DNA from: Erysipelotrichaceae bacterium
Lineage (GTDB): Bacteria; Bacillota_I; Bacilli_A; Erysipelotrichales; Coprobacillaceae
Reading direction: 5' to 3'
DNA: 5,868 nucleotides
Assembly (NCBI GenBank): GCA_018365815.1
Contig: JAGZJH010000062.1
Coordinates: 1 to 5,868 of the forward strand
Numbering within the stretch: position 1 is the first letter of the stretch; each line of letters opens with the position of its first letter. Of this stretch, positions 5,847 through 5,868 are shown piece after piece. The notes below the pieces were generated by a model. It made no database searches, had not been told where the DNA came from, and saw nothing but the letters and a program-made list of their open reading frames with translations. The position numbers and the translations under genes were made by a program.

Positions 5847-5868
5847 ATGGCAAGAGAAAGAAGAAATT
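5847..5868 (+). CDS. IS3/IS150-family transposase OrfA, first codons only
   Basis: ATG at 5847 lies 8 nt after AGAGAGG. The visible residues MARERRN are identical to the left-copy OrfA, and the reading frame leaves the window. Nothing can be said about completeness, including whether it carries the internal deletion seen in the left copy. Confidence 0.85.

Larger units (their letters stand above)
5770..5868 (+). mobile_element. IS3-family (IS150-like) insertion sequence, right copy, partial
   Basis: The terminal 99 bases of a second copy of the element at 1-260, in opposite orientation and also facing outward. The boundary at 5770 (TGGATAGG) is set by the exact end of identity with the left copy. 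It abuts AAAAAAG of the disrupted HAD gene. Promoter, ribosome binding site and the first orfA codons are visible, and the rest lies off the right edge. Whether this copy is intact is unknown. Confidence 0.9.

Noticed and set aside
1..5868. CRISPR arrays, tRNA or rRNA genes, riboswitches
   Set aside because: No regularly spaced repeats, cloverleaf-like segments or recognisable aptamer cores were seen. Nearly all of the interior is protein-coding.

Overview
The window is an AT-rich stretch (about 30% GC judged by eye) from a low-GC Gram-positive bacterium (Bacillota). An Erysipelotrichia-type gut bacterium is possible but is a low-confidence guess. Pointers are the class II GalT, the AGGAG-type ribosome binding sites, heavy AGA use for Arg, and the IS150-like transposase. 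TGA is used as a stop (galM) and Trp is TGG, so this is not a Mycoplasma-type code.

Layout: both ends are outward-facing copies of one IS3-family (IS150-like) insertion sequence. The left copy (1-260) is on the minus strand and the right copy (5770-5868) on the plus strand. Over the 99 bases both show, they differ at one position. The left copy carries a 56-codon OrfA that seems to have lost the middle of its DNA-binding domain. Between the IS ends lies 5.5 kb read entirely on the minus strand. From upstream to downstream it holds the 3' remnant of a HAD-type phosphatase gene cut by the right IS, a short intergenic region with a hairpin, then galT, galM, galK and galE. A gene-free AT-rich stretch of about 330 bases separates galE from the left IS.

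Function: the four gal genes form a complete Leloir pathway unit. GalM supplies alpha-galactose, GalK phosphorylates it, GalT exchanges it with UDP-glucose, and GalE regenerates UDP-glucose. The genes are tightly packed: a 1-nt gap between galT and galM, an ATGA overlap between galM and galK, and a 13-nt gap between galK and galE. This implies one transcript and translational coupling. No transporter, regulator, beta-galactosidase or phosphoglucomutase is visible.

Most of the window is ordinary metabolism. The points worth a second look are the inverted IS pair bracketing the operon, the IS-truncated HAD gene, the internally deleted OrfA, an inverted repeat in the IS that could hide the transposase ribosome binding site on read-through transcripts, a Cys at the GalE position that governs UDP-GalNAc acceptance, and a GalK sugar-binding signature that departs from the classical one. 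I found no clear sign of a previously undescribed system.
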